Shown here piece after piece: positions 34,658 through 46,106 of a DNA stretch of 64,000 nt; positions within the stretch are counted from its first letter, which is position 1; each line of letters opens with the position of its first letter. The notes beneath the pieces were generated by a model. That model ran no database searches. It was not told the DNA's origin and saw only the letters and a program-made list of their open reading frames with translations. The stretch covers positions 16,672,001 through 16,736,000 of the forward strand of contig CATNEN010000038.1 of the NCBI GenBank assembly GCA_950097015.1. The letters are read 5' to 3'. The DNA comes from Macrostomum hystrix. Its lineage: Eukaryota; Platyhelminthes; Macrostomidae. The translations under genes were made by a program, and so were the position numbers.

Positions 34658-37038
34658 ATGGCAAATATTTCAGCAGCTATGCCAGTTGAACTCAGAGCTG
34701 AGCTAAGTCAGGGTAGCATTTTCCTTGCTGGTGAACCATTGATCTGCAAAATTAGTGTTTCAAATTGTGATCAGACACATGAGTAAGTGAACCATTTCTG
34801 TCTATAGCTAAAATGATACCCTAAGCTAATTATTTGAAATGATTGATTTTGATTTAGTTACAACTAATGCAATTTTAGGAGCCCAATGCTTGCCTGGGCC
34901 AGTGTGCAGCTAATCTGCATGTGCTCAATAACTAAAGCTCCAGCTAAGGCTTCTCAAGCTGTCAATGGCGAGACTTCATTCATAGCCAATCGTGGCGAGA
35001 CTGGCTTCACTTATATATCCACAAAGCCTAGTATACTGTTCTGCAATCTAGTGCTGCGACCAAGCGAGACTAAATGCTGTAAAGATGCTATTTTAGTATG
35101 CTACAGTTTTCTAACTTTTAGAGAGCAAAGCCAATGTGTTTCACCACTTATAATACTAATCCTGATCTCCAGTTTCCTTAGATCACTCCCTAATTCCTAT
35201 GAGGTTATTCCTTTAAAATATCAATGCTCATGAATATTAGGCCCTATATATACGTTTCGACTCATTTTAATCCTCCAACTCAAATTCTAGTTTGGGTTTT
35301 CAGAAAACTTTACAATCCTAAATCTAAGCTTTATTTAGATAACTCCCTTGAGTCCAGAATCTAAGCTAATTTAAATGACCCTAATTTATTTTAATCATTC
35401 GATAATTTAATATAAATTTCCAATATAATCCCTATCTCGCAAATATAGTTCTCAATCTGTTTGTGAACCCGCCAGATGAATACGAGGAATCTCTGCCTTG
35501 GGACGCCCCGCCTAGTCACCGCGGAGCGGGCATTCGCTACTCCTACAAGCTGGTGCTTGGCGTCAGCTCAGTGCTAGGCAAGACTCAAATGCTGAGACTG
35601 CCGTTTCGGGTGTTGTCCATTCACGGTATAAAACGAATTCAGACACAGCAGCAGCAGCAGCAGCAGCAGCTGGAACTTTCATTTGCATCAACAGAAGGCG
35701 ATCATCCAAACACTTCAACATCAGCAGTGACAGACACTGCGGCTGGCTCGATGGCAAATCCCTTTGTTGATTGGCACCCTGCCAACACGGATGAGGCTTC
35801 TCAGGTGAGAACATCCACAACTTTTGGAACATAAAGCTTTTATCTCCAGTACCTTGATCATAGTAGATATTCCAATTTAATTTCATAAATTCATTTATAG
35901 ACTCATACCCAAGATTGATTCTTGATATCCCATATCAATTCCTGATATTCCTAATCGACTTCTGATTTCCCGGATCGATTCCTGGTATCCCTAATCGATT
36001 CCTGATATATAAAATCTATTCCTAATATCCCTGATCGATTCCTGATATCCCTGATCGATTCCTGATATCCCTGATCGATTCCTGATATCCCTACTCGATT
36101 CCTAATGTCCCTAATGGATTCCTGATATCCCTAATTGATTCCTGATATCCCTAATTGATTCCTGATATCCCTTATCGATTCCTGATATCCCTGATCGATT
36201 CCTGACATCCTTAATTGATTCCTGATGTCCCTTATCGATTCCTGATATCCCTAATTGATTCCTGATATCCCTGATCGATTCCTGACATCCCTAATTGATT
36301 CCCGATGTCCCTTATCGATTCCTGATATCCCTTATTGATTCCTTATATCCTTATATCCCTTATAGATTAACGAAATATTAGAAGTATTTGATTTTCAGAA
36401 AATGTATTTCTTACAATTGACCTCGCCCTAATGCCACATAGGAAGAGACCATCTTAGCCCAGATATCGGCCATCACAGGCTCCAAGTGTCTTAGCGGCTA
36501 CAACATCTGCAACTCGCGCGGCGGTCGCGTCACCCGCTTCAGTCTGTTCAAAACGGCCTACAAGCTTGGCGAAAGTGTCCTGGGCGTGTTCGACTTTGCC
36601 AACTGCACCGCCCAGTGCCTCGATGTGAAAGTTTCATTGCAGAGTGTGGAGACAATCTACCAGACTGACGATAAAGGCGAGCGCAGACCAGTTGGGAGTC
36701 ACAGCTGCACTCACGCTGCTGAACAACTGGCTGCCCTCGATCTGCAAGCAGCCCAACTGTTGCTGCATATCAAGCCATCTCTGACGCCGAGTTTCGCTAC
36801 TAAACACGCCGAATTGGCTTGGAAATTGGCGTTCGAATTTACCACTTTGCGTCATCCAATCAGCGATCGACCCGAGCCGCTGCAGCCGCTGGCTACTCTG
36901 TGGCAGCCGCCTGCTACCGTGGCAACGGAGTTCCTGGCCTGGGAGCTGCCAATCTCAGTGTTTGCCTGCAGTCCGCAGGCCATCACCGCGTCCAGCGTGT
37001 CCGCCTATCCGCCCAGCTGCTCGATTGTGCTCTCCTGA
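34658..37038 (+). CDS. RGP1: RGP1 homologue, subunit of the RIC1-RGP1 Rab6 GEF
   Basis: Four exons join with consistent phases: 34658..34782, 34879..35078, 35476..35804, 36442..37038. They give 416 residues from the first ATG or 409 from the second (34679), which aligns better with the start of vertebrate RGP1 (about 390 residues). Landmarks in order: ELSQGSIFLAGEPLICKISV, LAWASVQLICMCS, NRGETGF..TKPSILFCNL, IRYSYKLVLG, LPFRVLSIHG, YNICNSRGGRVTRFSLFK with AYKLGESVLG, VSLQSVETIY, WKLAFEFTT and WELPISVFA. RGP1 has an arrestin-like fold and with RIC1 forms a nucleotide-exchange factor that activates Rab6 on Golgi membranes. Exon 3 contains a glutamine run encoded by pure CAG (about 35646-35671) in a loop where the human protein is also variable. 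Introns are 96, 396 and 637 bases, the last with a 20-bp array. Confidence 0.93.
35925..36365. repeat. 20-bp minisatellite in RGP1 intron 3
   Basis: CCTGATATCCCTGATCGATT in about 22 copies with CTAATTGATT and TGACATCC variants. A run of three units (36181-36240) reappears almost unchanged at 36261-36320, so part of the array grew by three-unit duplication. Confidence 0.92.
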
Positions 37039-37134
37039 GTCGCTTGGGTCTGGATTCTGTCTTCTCCTGTTCTCTTAGACACAATTATCTGTGTCTGCTC
37101 CCCCGTGTGTCCTTTGGTCCGTAGATTTTAATTT

Positions 37135-37489
37135 AATAATAATATTATAATAATTGCAGGAGGGCTGCGGGCAATGGCACATCATTTGGTGACACTAGAC
37201 CCACAGCCAGCGAGGAGGCAATTATACCCGTTTCGCTGACTCCTGAGCACACACGCACACAGATCCTGTATCCTGTATCCTCAAATCCTCAAATCGATAT
37301 CCTGTACGCAGGCACACGCTCACACAGGTGTGTACATCTGCCCTGACTTTCTCATTATCAGGCAGTGTACACTTTCACTGTGCCTTGGAGGTTGGCCCTC
37401 AAGGGCGTAAATTGCACGACAAGCCCCCAAGCCTTCTCTCTGCGGCTGCGCAACAAATGAATGTGGCCTCGTCGTGAAATCAAACTCAC
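37135..37489 (-). mobile_element. SINE-B copy, head truncated at a tandem array
   Basis: The (AAT)n tail is at about 37125-37150 and the body contains GGTGACACTAGACCCACAGC and GGCCCTCAAGGGCGTAAATT. The tRNA-like head stops in the box B region (GTGGCCTCGTCGTGAAATC), exactly where the 20-bp array begins. It lies about 100 bases past the RGP1 stop codon. Confidence 0.88.
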
Positions 37490-37940
37490 TCTAGATCCTG
37501 GGGTATCACTCTAGATCCTGGGGTATCAATCTAGATCCTGGGGTATCACTCTAGATCCTGGGGTATCACTCTAGATCCTGGGGTATCAATCTAGATCCTG
37601 GGGTATCACTCTAGATCCTGGGGTATCACTCTAGATCCTGGGGTATCACTCTAGATCCTGGGGTATCACTCTAGATCCTGGGGTATCAATCTAGATCCTG
37701 GGGTATCAATCTAGATCCTGGGGTATCAATCTAGATCCTGGGGTATCACTCTAGATCCTGGGGTATCAATCTAGATCCTGGGGTATCACTCTAGATCCTG
37801 GGGTATCACTCTAGATCCTGGGGTATCACTCTAGATCCTGGGGTATCACTCTAGATCCTGGGGTATCACTCTAGATCCTGTGGTATCAATCTAGATCCTG
37901 GGGTATCACTCTAGATCCTGGGGTATCACTTCGGGTGCTG
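37487..37940. repeat. 20-bp minisatellite adjoining SINE-B, about 22 copies
   Basis: CTAGATCCTGGGGTATCACT with a CACT/CAAT variant. Copies are otherwise identical except one GGGG to TGGG change near 37880. The last copies (37921-37965) degrade. Confidence 0.95.
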
Positions 37941-38589
37941 AGGTGTCACTCCAGATTCCTGTGTGGTATCATTTTATTAATTTACATAAATTTAATATTC
38001 CTATAATCAGTGAGACGCTCGTATAGCTTGGTTGCAGAATATTGTGACGAATTCGTTACTATTTCGTCTCATTGTCTCATTGTCTTGCGTTGCAAATGTG
38101 ATTATTGTATATTTTGCTTACATAATTGTTTTTATCTATTGTCTGTATAGGGACAGCGTACGTAGTTGTGGGTATTTATTTATTGATTTATTATTATAAA
38201 TAAATTTTGCTTGATCAACTATTTTGGCATAGTTAAATGTCTGTTACATCGGGTTTCAATGCTCATTTTACATAAAATAATGGTTAAAATTATCGTCAGT
38301 TGTTTAAGCTTAAGACAATTGATTCTGAGGTCATGAGTTCGAATCTCAGTCCAAGGAATGCAAATTTGAGTCCATCAGTAAGACAGTTACTTCCCCATTG
38401 GTTCAGTTCACCCAGCTGTAAAACGAATGAACATAATCAGCGGAGATAGCAATGTTCCGTAAAAAGCGGAAAATAATTTCATGCTTTTTAGTCCGAATTT
38501 ACTTTTTAATACTCTACTCATAGTAGCGTTGTTAGTTTTTTTCCTAATTTTGATTGTTAATAACTAATGCAGCTCAATAATGCTTGCAG
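37941..38589. other. A+T-rich region with a degenerate tRNA-like fragment
   Basis: About 38300-38425 contains GAGTTCGAATCTCAG (box B-like) followed by AGTAAGACAGTTACTT and CAGTTCACCCAGCTG, which match the SINE-A body. I read it as an old plus-strand SINE-A remnant. No upstream exon of the next gene was found here. Confidence 0.5.
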
Positions 38590-40565
38590 GCGGCCTCTTC
38601 ATCCCTGTCAGCCGACAGTCCGGACTGCGGCGAGGAGGACAGCGACGTAGCGGCGCCTCCGTCCTTGCGTCCGCACCGGCTCAGTCCGTCAACCTCCTCC
38701 ATTCAGAGCCCGGTGTTCTACCATAGACATTCCAGCGCCGACCTGCTGGGGACCTCCGCTCCCGGCCAGCGGCTATTGTGCGGTGGTTCGGCTCGGCGCC
38801 GAGATCATTCTACTTCGCCATGTCGGCATCAGACCCAGCAGCAGCAGCCGGGCAATCAATCGTCAAATCAGCCGCATCATCGCCGAGTAAGAATTGGCTC
38901 TTCTTTTAGCCAGCAACCGCAGCATCAGCAGCAGCAGCAACTGCTGCATCTGAAGGCTAAACGGCGAATCCGAGGCGAGCATCATCACCATCAGCCTCAT
39001 CATCGGCGAGCTCCGATGCGATCCGTGTCGCCGTCGACTCTTGCAGCTCCTGGCACTCCGGCTGGGTGAGTTTCTATGAAAGTAGGGTGAGGTAGCCTTG
39101 TGAAGCTAAGATGTATTCGCGATCCTAATTTGACTTATCGGGCTTGTATCCTAGTGGTTTGACTTAAAGCGTCAGATTCATGACTTTAAGGTCGGGGACT
39201 CGATTTCCGATTCCACTGGTGCAATTTGCATCCTTTAGCAAGACAATTAACTCAGCTATTAAAAATGTACTAGCATTAGCCGGGGTAATTGAGGCGTGTA
39301 TGTGTGTGTGTGTGTGTGTGTAGCGTACCCCAGTCCATGGACTGAACAGCCGTACGCAGCCTTCAGATGCGCCACGCAATAGTTGCGGCTGTGCTGTCGT
39401 CTGCACATGTCGTCTACACCTGCAGGCAGGTGTAAAAAATTATTATTCTATTTACTATTATTCACGATTCTTCATATTATTCTCCTCTCCCCTCGCCTCC
39501 TCTCCTCTCCTCTCCTCTGCTCTTCTTTCCTCTCCTCTCCTCTCCTCTCTTCTCCTCTCCTCTGCTCTTCTTTCCTCTCCTCTCCCCTCCGCTCCTCTCC
39601 TCTCCTCTCCTCTGCTCTTCTTTCCTCTCCTCTCCCCTCCGCTCCTCTCTTCTCCTCTCCTCTGCTCTTCTTTCCTCTCCTCTCCCCTCCGCTCCTCTCT
39701 TCTCCTCTCCTCTGCTCTTCTTTCCTCTCCTCTCCCCTCCGCTCCTCTCTTCTCCTCTCCTCTGCTCTTCTTTCCTCTCCTCTCCTCTCCTCTCCTCTCT
39801 TCTCCTCTCCTCTGCTCTTCTTTCCTCTCCTCTCCTCTCCTCTCCTCTCTTCTCCTCTCCTCTGCTCTTCTTTCCTCTCCTCTCCACTTCCCTCCTCACT
39901 TCTCCTCTGCTCTCCCCTCCTCTCTTCTCTCCCCTCCTCTCTGTAATCGAGTATTTTCTACAGAATAGGGTTTCTGCTCGTGCGTAATATAAAAAATCTC
40001 TGATTAGAAGCAATATATTCAATAGAACTGCGCTTCACAAATTTGAGCATTCCTAAATTTCAGCGGCAGCAACGGCGGCTCCAGGCTGCCTCGAAGGCCA
40101 CCCAGCCAGTCGGATCCGGAGGGCGCCGACTGCGAGGACAATCGCGAAGAGGAGGACTGCGAAGATGACAACGAGGTCTGTCGCGGCGGATGCGCCGAGG
40201 ACGACCTTGATGCCGACTGTCGTGTCGACGCGGTCGCGCCAGATCTCGGCCTTGAGCGGCACGCATCAGAGCCGCCCGTCATTCACGCCAGCGTGGACGT
40301 CAGCGGCGACGCGAATGACGCCGAAGAAATCAACGACGAGACAGCAACGATTCGCGACTGCTGCTGCTGCTGCTGCTGTCACGGCCGAGCTCGTCTGCCG
40401 CTAAGCCAACCGCGCAGGCGTCGCCGAGCTGGCGGAGCAGTCGCCGGTTTCACAAACGATTTGGAACTAATCTGGCAGCTTAGGCGAATGATTAGCGACA
40501 GGGATCAGCGAATCAGATCGCTGGAGCGACAGCTGAATGAGCTGCGACTGTCCAACGCTAAATAA
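38590..40565 (+). CDS. Unrecognised protein, 3' part of gene (two exons seen)
   Basis: Exons 38590..39065 and 40064..40565 join at a phase-2 intron with GT-AG ends and give about 325 residues ending at a stop. The first visible exon starts at a TTGCAG acceptor in phase 0 and has no early ATG, so at least one 5' exon lies upstream and was not found. Exon 1 is low-complexity, rich in Ser, Gln and His, with HSSADLLG near residue 50. Exon 2 is acidic (about 20 Asp/Glu in its first 60 residues), then a run of seven cysteines encoded by TGC repeats, five consecutive arginines, and a C-terminal heptad-like segment with DLELIWQLRRMISDRDQRI, probably a short coiled coil. I do not recognise the family. 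The organisation suggests a disordered protein that dimerises by its C-terminus, which is inference. The single intron carries a SINE-A copy and a pyrimidine array. Confidence 0.7.
39141..39450 (+). mobile_element. SINE-A copy, diverged
   Basis: The head reads TATCCTAGTGGTTTGACTT, then GGGGACTCGATTTCCGATT (box B changed), then body CATCCTTTAGCAAGACAATT, a (GT)n run at 39299-39320, CAGTCCATGGACTGAACAG and a short ATTATT tail. Inside the intron of the unrecognised gene. A CT-rich array begins 30 bases past the tail. Confidence 0.85.
39480..39945. repeat. CT-rich (pyrimidine) array, intronic
   Basis: Almost pure pyrimidine on the plus strand for about 465 bases. A higher-order unit of roughly 60 bases contains CTCTGCTCTTCTTTCC, and the G of CTGC/CCGC is the only regular purine. 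Mirror symmetry could allow triplex DNA. The open frames here are artefacts. Confidence 0.92.
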
Positions 40566-40610
40566 GAAGCGTTCAATAAGGCTTTGTTTTTCTAACGATA
40601 TCTAAATTTA

Positions 40611-40616
40611 AATAAA
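40611..40616 (+). promoter_or_regulatory. Poly(A) signal of the unrecognised gene
   Basis: AATAAA, 46 bases after the stop codon. Confidence 0.7.
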
Positions 40617-40730
40617 CAAATAATTTTTCTGATAAAGTTTCTAATTTTCAAGCTATATTTACGAATTCCCATAATGCACCACTTGTTACAAAATATATTC
40701 TTCCTACTATTTGTTTAATTTTTAAACCTA

Positions 40731-40943
40731 TTTGTAGCAGTGTGGTTAGAATTCCGTCACATCTGACAGGGATATCGTGAGTTCGAATCTCAGCCCAACA
40801 GAGACTTTTGTACCCTTGTACTATTTCCATAGCTCAAAAATAGGTAAAAACACTAGCTGGTGTAGAAATTTGGATTCGCTTAACGGCCTCCCCAGTCCAT
40901 GGACTTAACAGTCGTACACTGTCCTTAGTTTGGATGTGTGGCT
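40731..40943 (+). mobile_element. Degenerate SINE-A-like copy
   Basis: The tRNA-like head reads TTTGTAGCAGTGTGGTTAGA (box A) and GTGAGTTCGAATCTCAGC (box B). It is followed by a diverged body that still has CCCCAGTCCATGGACTTAAC. The head differs from other SINE-A copies, so this may be an older subfamily. A GA-rich array starts about 20 bases past its end. Confidence 0.7.
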
Positions 40944-40964
40944 ATACAGTGTGGCGATTAAAGA

Positions 40965-41330
40965 GAGGAGAGGAGAGAAAAGGTAAGGAAAGGTGAGGAA
41001 AGGTGAGAAGTGGTCATGAGAGAAGAAGAAAGGAGAGGAGAGGTGAGATAAGAAGAGTAGACGAGAGTTGAGATGAGAAGAGTAGAGTAGAGGTGAGATG
41101 AGAAGAATAGACGAGACGTGAGATGAGAAGAATAGACGAGAGTTGAGATGAGATGAGAAGAATAGAGTAAAGGTGAGATGAGACGAGTAGAGTAGAGTTC
41201 AGATGAGAAGAGTGGAGTAGAGGTTAGATGAGAAGAGTAGAGTAGAGGTGAGATGAGAAGACTAGGGGAGAGGAAAGGTTATGTAAGAAAAGGTGAGGAG
41301 ATGATACGAGGGAAGTGAAGAGAGGAACTT
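40965..41330. repeat. GA-rich (purine) array
   Basis: Units around GAGATGAGAAGAGTAGA and AGTAGAGGTGAG, about 365 bases with few pyrimidines other than T. A similar GA-rich stretch is at 44445-44625. Confidence 0.85.
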
Positions 41331-42349
41331 GAAACTTTATGTACAGCTGTACACAGACTTTAGTGTGGCTGTACATCTGGCCCAACTGAACTGTGAAGTT
41401 GAGATCCCTCTGACAATTGTTGCGCATCATAGAACAGTTTTTGAAAGCGTTGAAATTATTTATCTGTTACGAAGTAGTTTCTCTAAGCCATAGTCTTGCA
41501 TTATATTTGTCTAGTTAATTCGAGTTCAACGATATTTTCTAGTCATTCCTTAGAACTTATTTCTATTCATTATGAATCCACTTAAAAATATTTTTTGCAT
41601 TTAGCTTTGAGTACATAAAAAGATCGGGGCACAGTTATTTGTTATTTATTATCCCCCACCAATTTAATTAGTCTTGTTTATACTCGCATAGTCACAAATA
41701 TTTCTAGTCGCTGGCCTAAATAAAGTTTTGTGTAGTTGCCACTTTTCACTCTTTCACACCTTTGGATTACCTTTGCATAATTTATTGCTTTTTTTAGTAA
41801 CGCACTAAACAACTTACGTTAGAAATAATCATTTGCTATGTCCTCCTGTCATTTTTATATGTCATCAATTTTAACATTTATTAGATTTACGTAAACAATA
41901 TGTACACAATCTAGACGAAATGAACAGTATAAATATTCTATTTTATAATGTATGCGCTGAATTTTTTCATTTCTTATTAGTTTTGCTGTTATTGGAAGCA
42001 AATCTTTCTCCTTATTAAATTTTTATGTATTTTGCTTTTTTTCTTCTAGACCTTTTTGGTCAACAGCGCAAAAGAGGCGCATCTTTAGGTCCTCATTCAA
42101 GAGTTTAGAATTTTAGAATTTATAACTTAAAATCTTATATCCGTAATCATAGTTTGTGTGCCCATGTACATAAATTTTAGGCCTAGATCTTCAGCTCTGA
42201 TTTAATCTATGAGACGTCGGAACTGAGTCAGTAAAGATCTGCCAAAAGTTCATTCAACACTCGTATATAATAGCACTCTGTTTATCCTAATTAAACACAT
42301 GTGTACAGACCGTATACTCTGCGAAATAAAGGGCCGATTCACATCGACT
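41331..42349. other. A+T-rich intergenic DNA
   Basis: No gene, tRNA-like sequence or second LTR found. It flanks the truncated end of the gypsy fragment. Confidence 0.5.
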
Positions 42350-43650
42350 AAAGCTGGTCGTGCCTTGAAGAAGCGCGGCTTGGCTTCCGCCGGCATGTGC
42401 AGCTTCACTTCGCCATGCCGATATGTGCCCAGGCCGCCTTGAAATACGTCGTGAAACTGAGCCTGCACATCGTCTGCCTCTCCAGCCACCGCGTTGACCT
42501 GCCCGAAGATCTTCGGCCAGTCGAGTCTCAGCTGCGTCAGCCAGTCCCGGCCCAGCAGCGCGACGTCACCTTGATCGACCACCAGCAGCGTTAGCCGCCG
42601 ATGCTGGCCATTGTGCTGAACGGCGACATCCGCCTGTCCGACGGGCTTGAAGCTCTCGCCTGTGTAGGTCCGTAGCACCGTAGAAGTCGGCGATAGTCTT
42701 AGACCTGGCAGGACCTCTCGCTGAATGCCCTTCGGGATGACGGTCAGGGCGGATCCAGTGTCCACTTCGAAGCGACATGGCTTACCCTGCACCAGCAGCT
42801 CGACGTCTAATCCCTTGCTAGATCCGCACTGCCGAACGCTGAAAAGGGGCTCCTGCAGCTCGGCCGGTTCCGGATCCACCTTGTGCAGCTTGGATGATTT
42901 GCACACTTTGCGGATGTGGCCGATTTTGCCGCAGTTGTGGCACTTTGCCTCGCGCATCCTGCACTGCCGTCGACTGTGAGCACCGCCGCAGCTCGCGCAC
43001 GGGCCCGTGGCCGCAGCAGGCCGCGTTGCGCCAGCTGGAGCTCCAGCTGACTGGCGAGGGGCCTGCTTATTGGTCTCCTTGAATGCTGGAGGTTTCTTTT
43101 GGAAACGCAGGTGGGCAACCGCTTCCGCTCGGTGCGCCATCTCCGATGAGGATCTCTCCGCCGCCTCTAGTGCGTCGAGTCTGGCGAGCAGCGTCTTGAA
43201 GTCAGGCTTTTCGATCTCCAGCAGCTTAGCGCGGTGCGTATCGCTGCGGAGACCGAATACCAACTGGTCGCGCAGTCTTTCGTCCAGAGTGGTCCCGAAT
43301 TCGCAGCGCTCTGATGCCGCTTTCAGGCCAGCGATGAAGTCAGCGAGGCTCTCACCGGGCTTCTGCACGCGCTGTTGAAATCTAAATCTGGCGGAGAGCA
43401 TTGACGTCTTGGGCGCATAATACGCCTTTAGGGTATCAGCTAACTCAGTGTAGGACTTGGAGATCGCTGGTTCCGGCAGGCATAGATTCCGTAGAACCTT
43501 GTAGGCATCCTCTCCGATAGCGGTTACCAGCGTGGCGACCTTTGCCTCGTCTCGGACTTCTTTGCAGATGAAGTACTGTTCGAGCCTCTCTAAGTAGATA
43601 TCAATGTCAGAGTTAGCAGAGAGTTCTGGAATTCTTCCAGTTGTAGCCAT
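42250..43650 (-). pseudogene. Ty3/gypsy gag-protease fragment, truncated before reverse transcriptase
   Basis: One open frame of 466 codons from the ATG at 43650. Capsid-type Gag homology covers about residues 25-170 (FRFQQRVQKPGESLADFIAG, LRDQLVFGL). Two zinc knuckles lie at about 218-250: one with C-x2-C-x3-H-x4-C spacing, the next CHNCGKIGHIRKVC with C-x2-C-x4-H-x4-C. A retropepsin domain has DTGSA at 297-301 and LLGRDWL near 365-371. The frame leaves element sequence at about residue 434, just where the reverse transcriptase lead-in begins, and reads about 30 unrelated residues to a stop. Reverse transcriptase, RNase H and integrase are absent. The intact gag-protease frame suggests a recent insertion or selection. 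It is an endogenous retrotransposon remnant, not a complete element. Confidence 0.88.
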
Positions 43651-43662
43651 CCTCGTCGCCAA

Positions 43663-43861
43663 TGTGAAATTATGGGTTCTGAGACGAGTAAGTTAGGAGT
43701 AGAAAACAAGCACGTATTCATTAGCGTCCGCGCAGTCATATTTATTGTACTAGTACGACTCAATGGCTGACTCAGCATTGTTAGGAGATTAGGGGTGGGT
43801 GCTACAGCGCCTTGCATCAGTGAGAGAAAGTAAGCATTGGAAACCTAAAAAAAACAGCACA
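43663..43861 (-). mobile_element. Probable 5' LTR of the gypsy fragment
   Basis: On the minus strand this about 199-base segment starts TGTGCTG and ends TTTCACA (TG...CA termini). It contains AATAAA about 100 bases before its end. It is followed at once by TTGGCGACGAGGATGG, the TGGCGAC-type primer-binding region common in Ty3/gypsy elements, and the gag ATG lies in that stretch. The outer border is inferred only from the TG...CA rule because no second LTR is in the window. Confidence 0.55.
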
Positions 43862-46106
43862 GTGGGGTGACATGAGTGCACGTGAACTATAGCCATGCAG
43901 ATAGCAAATAGCGAGTATTGAAATGACAATAACTAGCTGTTATAGAGTGGCGCGCAAATAGTACTTTTGCTAAGCTATCCGACATCCTCTTTTTGTCTTT
44001 TTGTCCCAACAGTTTTTATTTCTTATCGCTTGGATGTGTATAAACATCACAGTGTTTTTTGTGAAAGGCTTCTAACATGTTCTTATTTGATAAATAGGAC
44101 TTACATGTGTCCTTACTAACTTTGTGTCATTTATTCAACATATAGCTATGTGTGCCACCTTAGCTACAAGCACATAAAAAACTTTCAAAGAGATGAGGTT
44201 GTTTCTGATGGCTTTTTAGGCTTCAAAAAGTGTAATGATTAGTTTATATTATATGTATATCAGGTTTATAGATGTTACCCAGTCACACAGCATTTTCACC
44301 AGTTAATGAGTCAGGTAGTTAATCAAATAAGACAGATTTGGCTTTTTTTGTCATTAATAATATTATCATTTTTTATTGAATAATTTTGTTAGGATATAGA
44401 AGAAAGTAGGGAACAACATAAAATTCTTATTGAGTGAAACTGGAAGTGAAAAGAAGAGAGAAAAGTAGAGTAGACTAGAGGAAAAGAGAGTAGAGTTAAG
44501 AAGAGTTGAGTAGAGTAGAGTAAATTCAGGAGAGGAGAGGAGATTAGTGTACAGCTGAGGAGAGAAGAGTAGGGTAGAGTATAGAGCATTAAGCTGAGGA
44601 GAGGAGAGAAGAGTGGAATGGTTTGGAATGACATTGAATTTTGTGCTATATATTAATATCATATAATATTAATATAACTCCTTTTGTGTCATAAAAAGTT
44701 ACAAACTGACTTGTGAAGTTCTGAACAATTAAGCTGACTTGAACCAGGTATAGCCCTGAGTTATATAAAGTTTTTTTAGGACTGAACACCCTCAACATGC
44801 ATGTTACACTTTGTTGTCTAGAGCTTAAGTCCTGAAGACCATGCCTATGAATTAAAAGTTATGATTGCAGGCTGTATAAATATTGTAGCAGACCTCTCAG
44901 CTCTCTCTCTATTTGTTGGATTTGGGATTGGTGAGCTGAGTATTTGGGGGAATGGTAGCGTAAGTTATGAGGGTGAGAATAGGTACTTTCCACGCTGTTC
45001 GGGTTATACCTAAGGTAGCGCTAATGCCCGAGCGGCAAGACACTAGCTACTAACAATGGGAGCGGAATTTACTGCTGCTGGCACGAGGGCTAAGGTCACT
45101 GATCTGGGGCACACAGTCCGTGGGGCGTATCAGGATGGATTGAAGTTGCCTGGTGAACGTCCTTCGCACTCTCACTTACTTTCCTCTATGGGGTCCGGGA
45201 TTAGTACAGTCTCAAGAGGGATAAAGGCGGAGTTTTGGGACTTCAGGGGGGTATTTAGGGAACTTTAGGTGGACTTCGGATAGACTTCAGATGGACTTTT
45301 GGACGGGATTTTAGGACGGTATATTGGGATTTCAAAGGGATCATATAATAGGGTGGATTTGGGTAAAGAAGGCCGACAGATATCTTTGGGAGAGGATTGG
45401 GAAGGCAAAGGTATCTTTAACTGTTTTCCTTTTATTAGGAAAATAGCTAAGGAACTCGGTCTATTTAATAGCGAAACAGGAAAATAGTTAGGAAGTTTAA
45501 TCGCTTGTATTTCGTCGAGAACGTATAGTAGGTTTAACCAGTGTTATTGGTATGACTGGGGAGCGAGGGAGCAGGTTGAAGATCGCATTTATATTTTCCT
45601 CTATATATATACAAAGAAATTGGGGTGGGTGCATGTTTCCACTTGAGAGCGAATATTACGAACAAAGAGCACTGCGTGAGATTACGATATTTAGCTAGCG
45701 CGTGAGGAAAAGTGGCGGGAATTTAAAATGAAAAAAGTCCTAATTTATTCACTGCCTCAATATGTACATTTGTTTTAATTTGTATTAACTTGAAATCCTG
45801 TCTATCTTTAGCCCCTAAACCATTGAAATCCTTTCAATGCCACATTATCCTTTAAGGACATTCTAAAGACTTCTGAAGAGTGCAAACTATTTGAGTGTAA
45901 AACAAATCTAAATATAGGAAAAAATTTCCATAATCATGTATAACTTTTGTCCAAAAAAGCTCCACTTACAAATCAATATATAGATAACTAAATTTCAAAA
46001 TGTTCTGTAATTGGTGATACTTATTCTATTTTTCCAAGTAAAATCTTACATTATTAATGTTTCGTAAATTGGCTGTTTAAGAGAAGTTATTTTGTCACCT
46101 GTCCAG
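43862..46106. other. Intergenic DNA upstream of HSDL2
   Basis: Contains a GA-rich repeat (44445-44625) and two short unassigned open frames (45056-45268, 45299-45487). The first exon and promoter of HSDL2 should lie here, but I could not identify an ATG exon ending with the required two spare bases at a GT. Confidence 0.45.
44445..44625. repeat. GA-rich degenerate repeat
   Basis: Tandem AGTAGAGTAGA and GAGGAGAGAAGAG phrases, similar in composition to 40965-41330. Confidence 0.7.

Noticed and set aside
39383-40022. Open frames of Leu-Ser-Ser-Pro and Arg-Glu-Glu-Arg repeats.
   Set aside because: Translations of the CT-rich intronic array; the flanking exons use a different frame.
45056-45487. 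Two short plus-strand open frames considered as HSDL2 exon 1.
   Set aside because: Neither ends at a GT with the required phase, and neither resembles the short N-terminus of the family.
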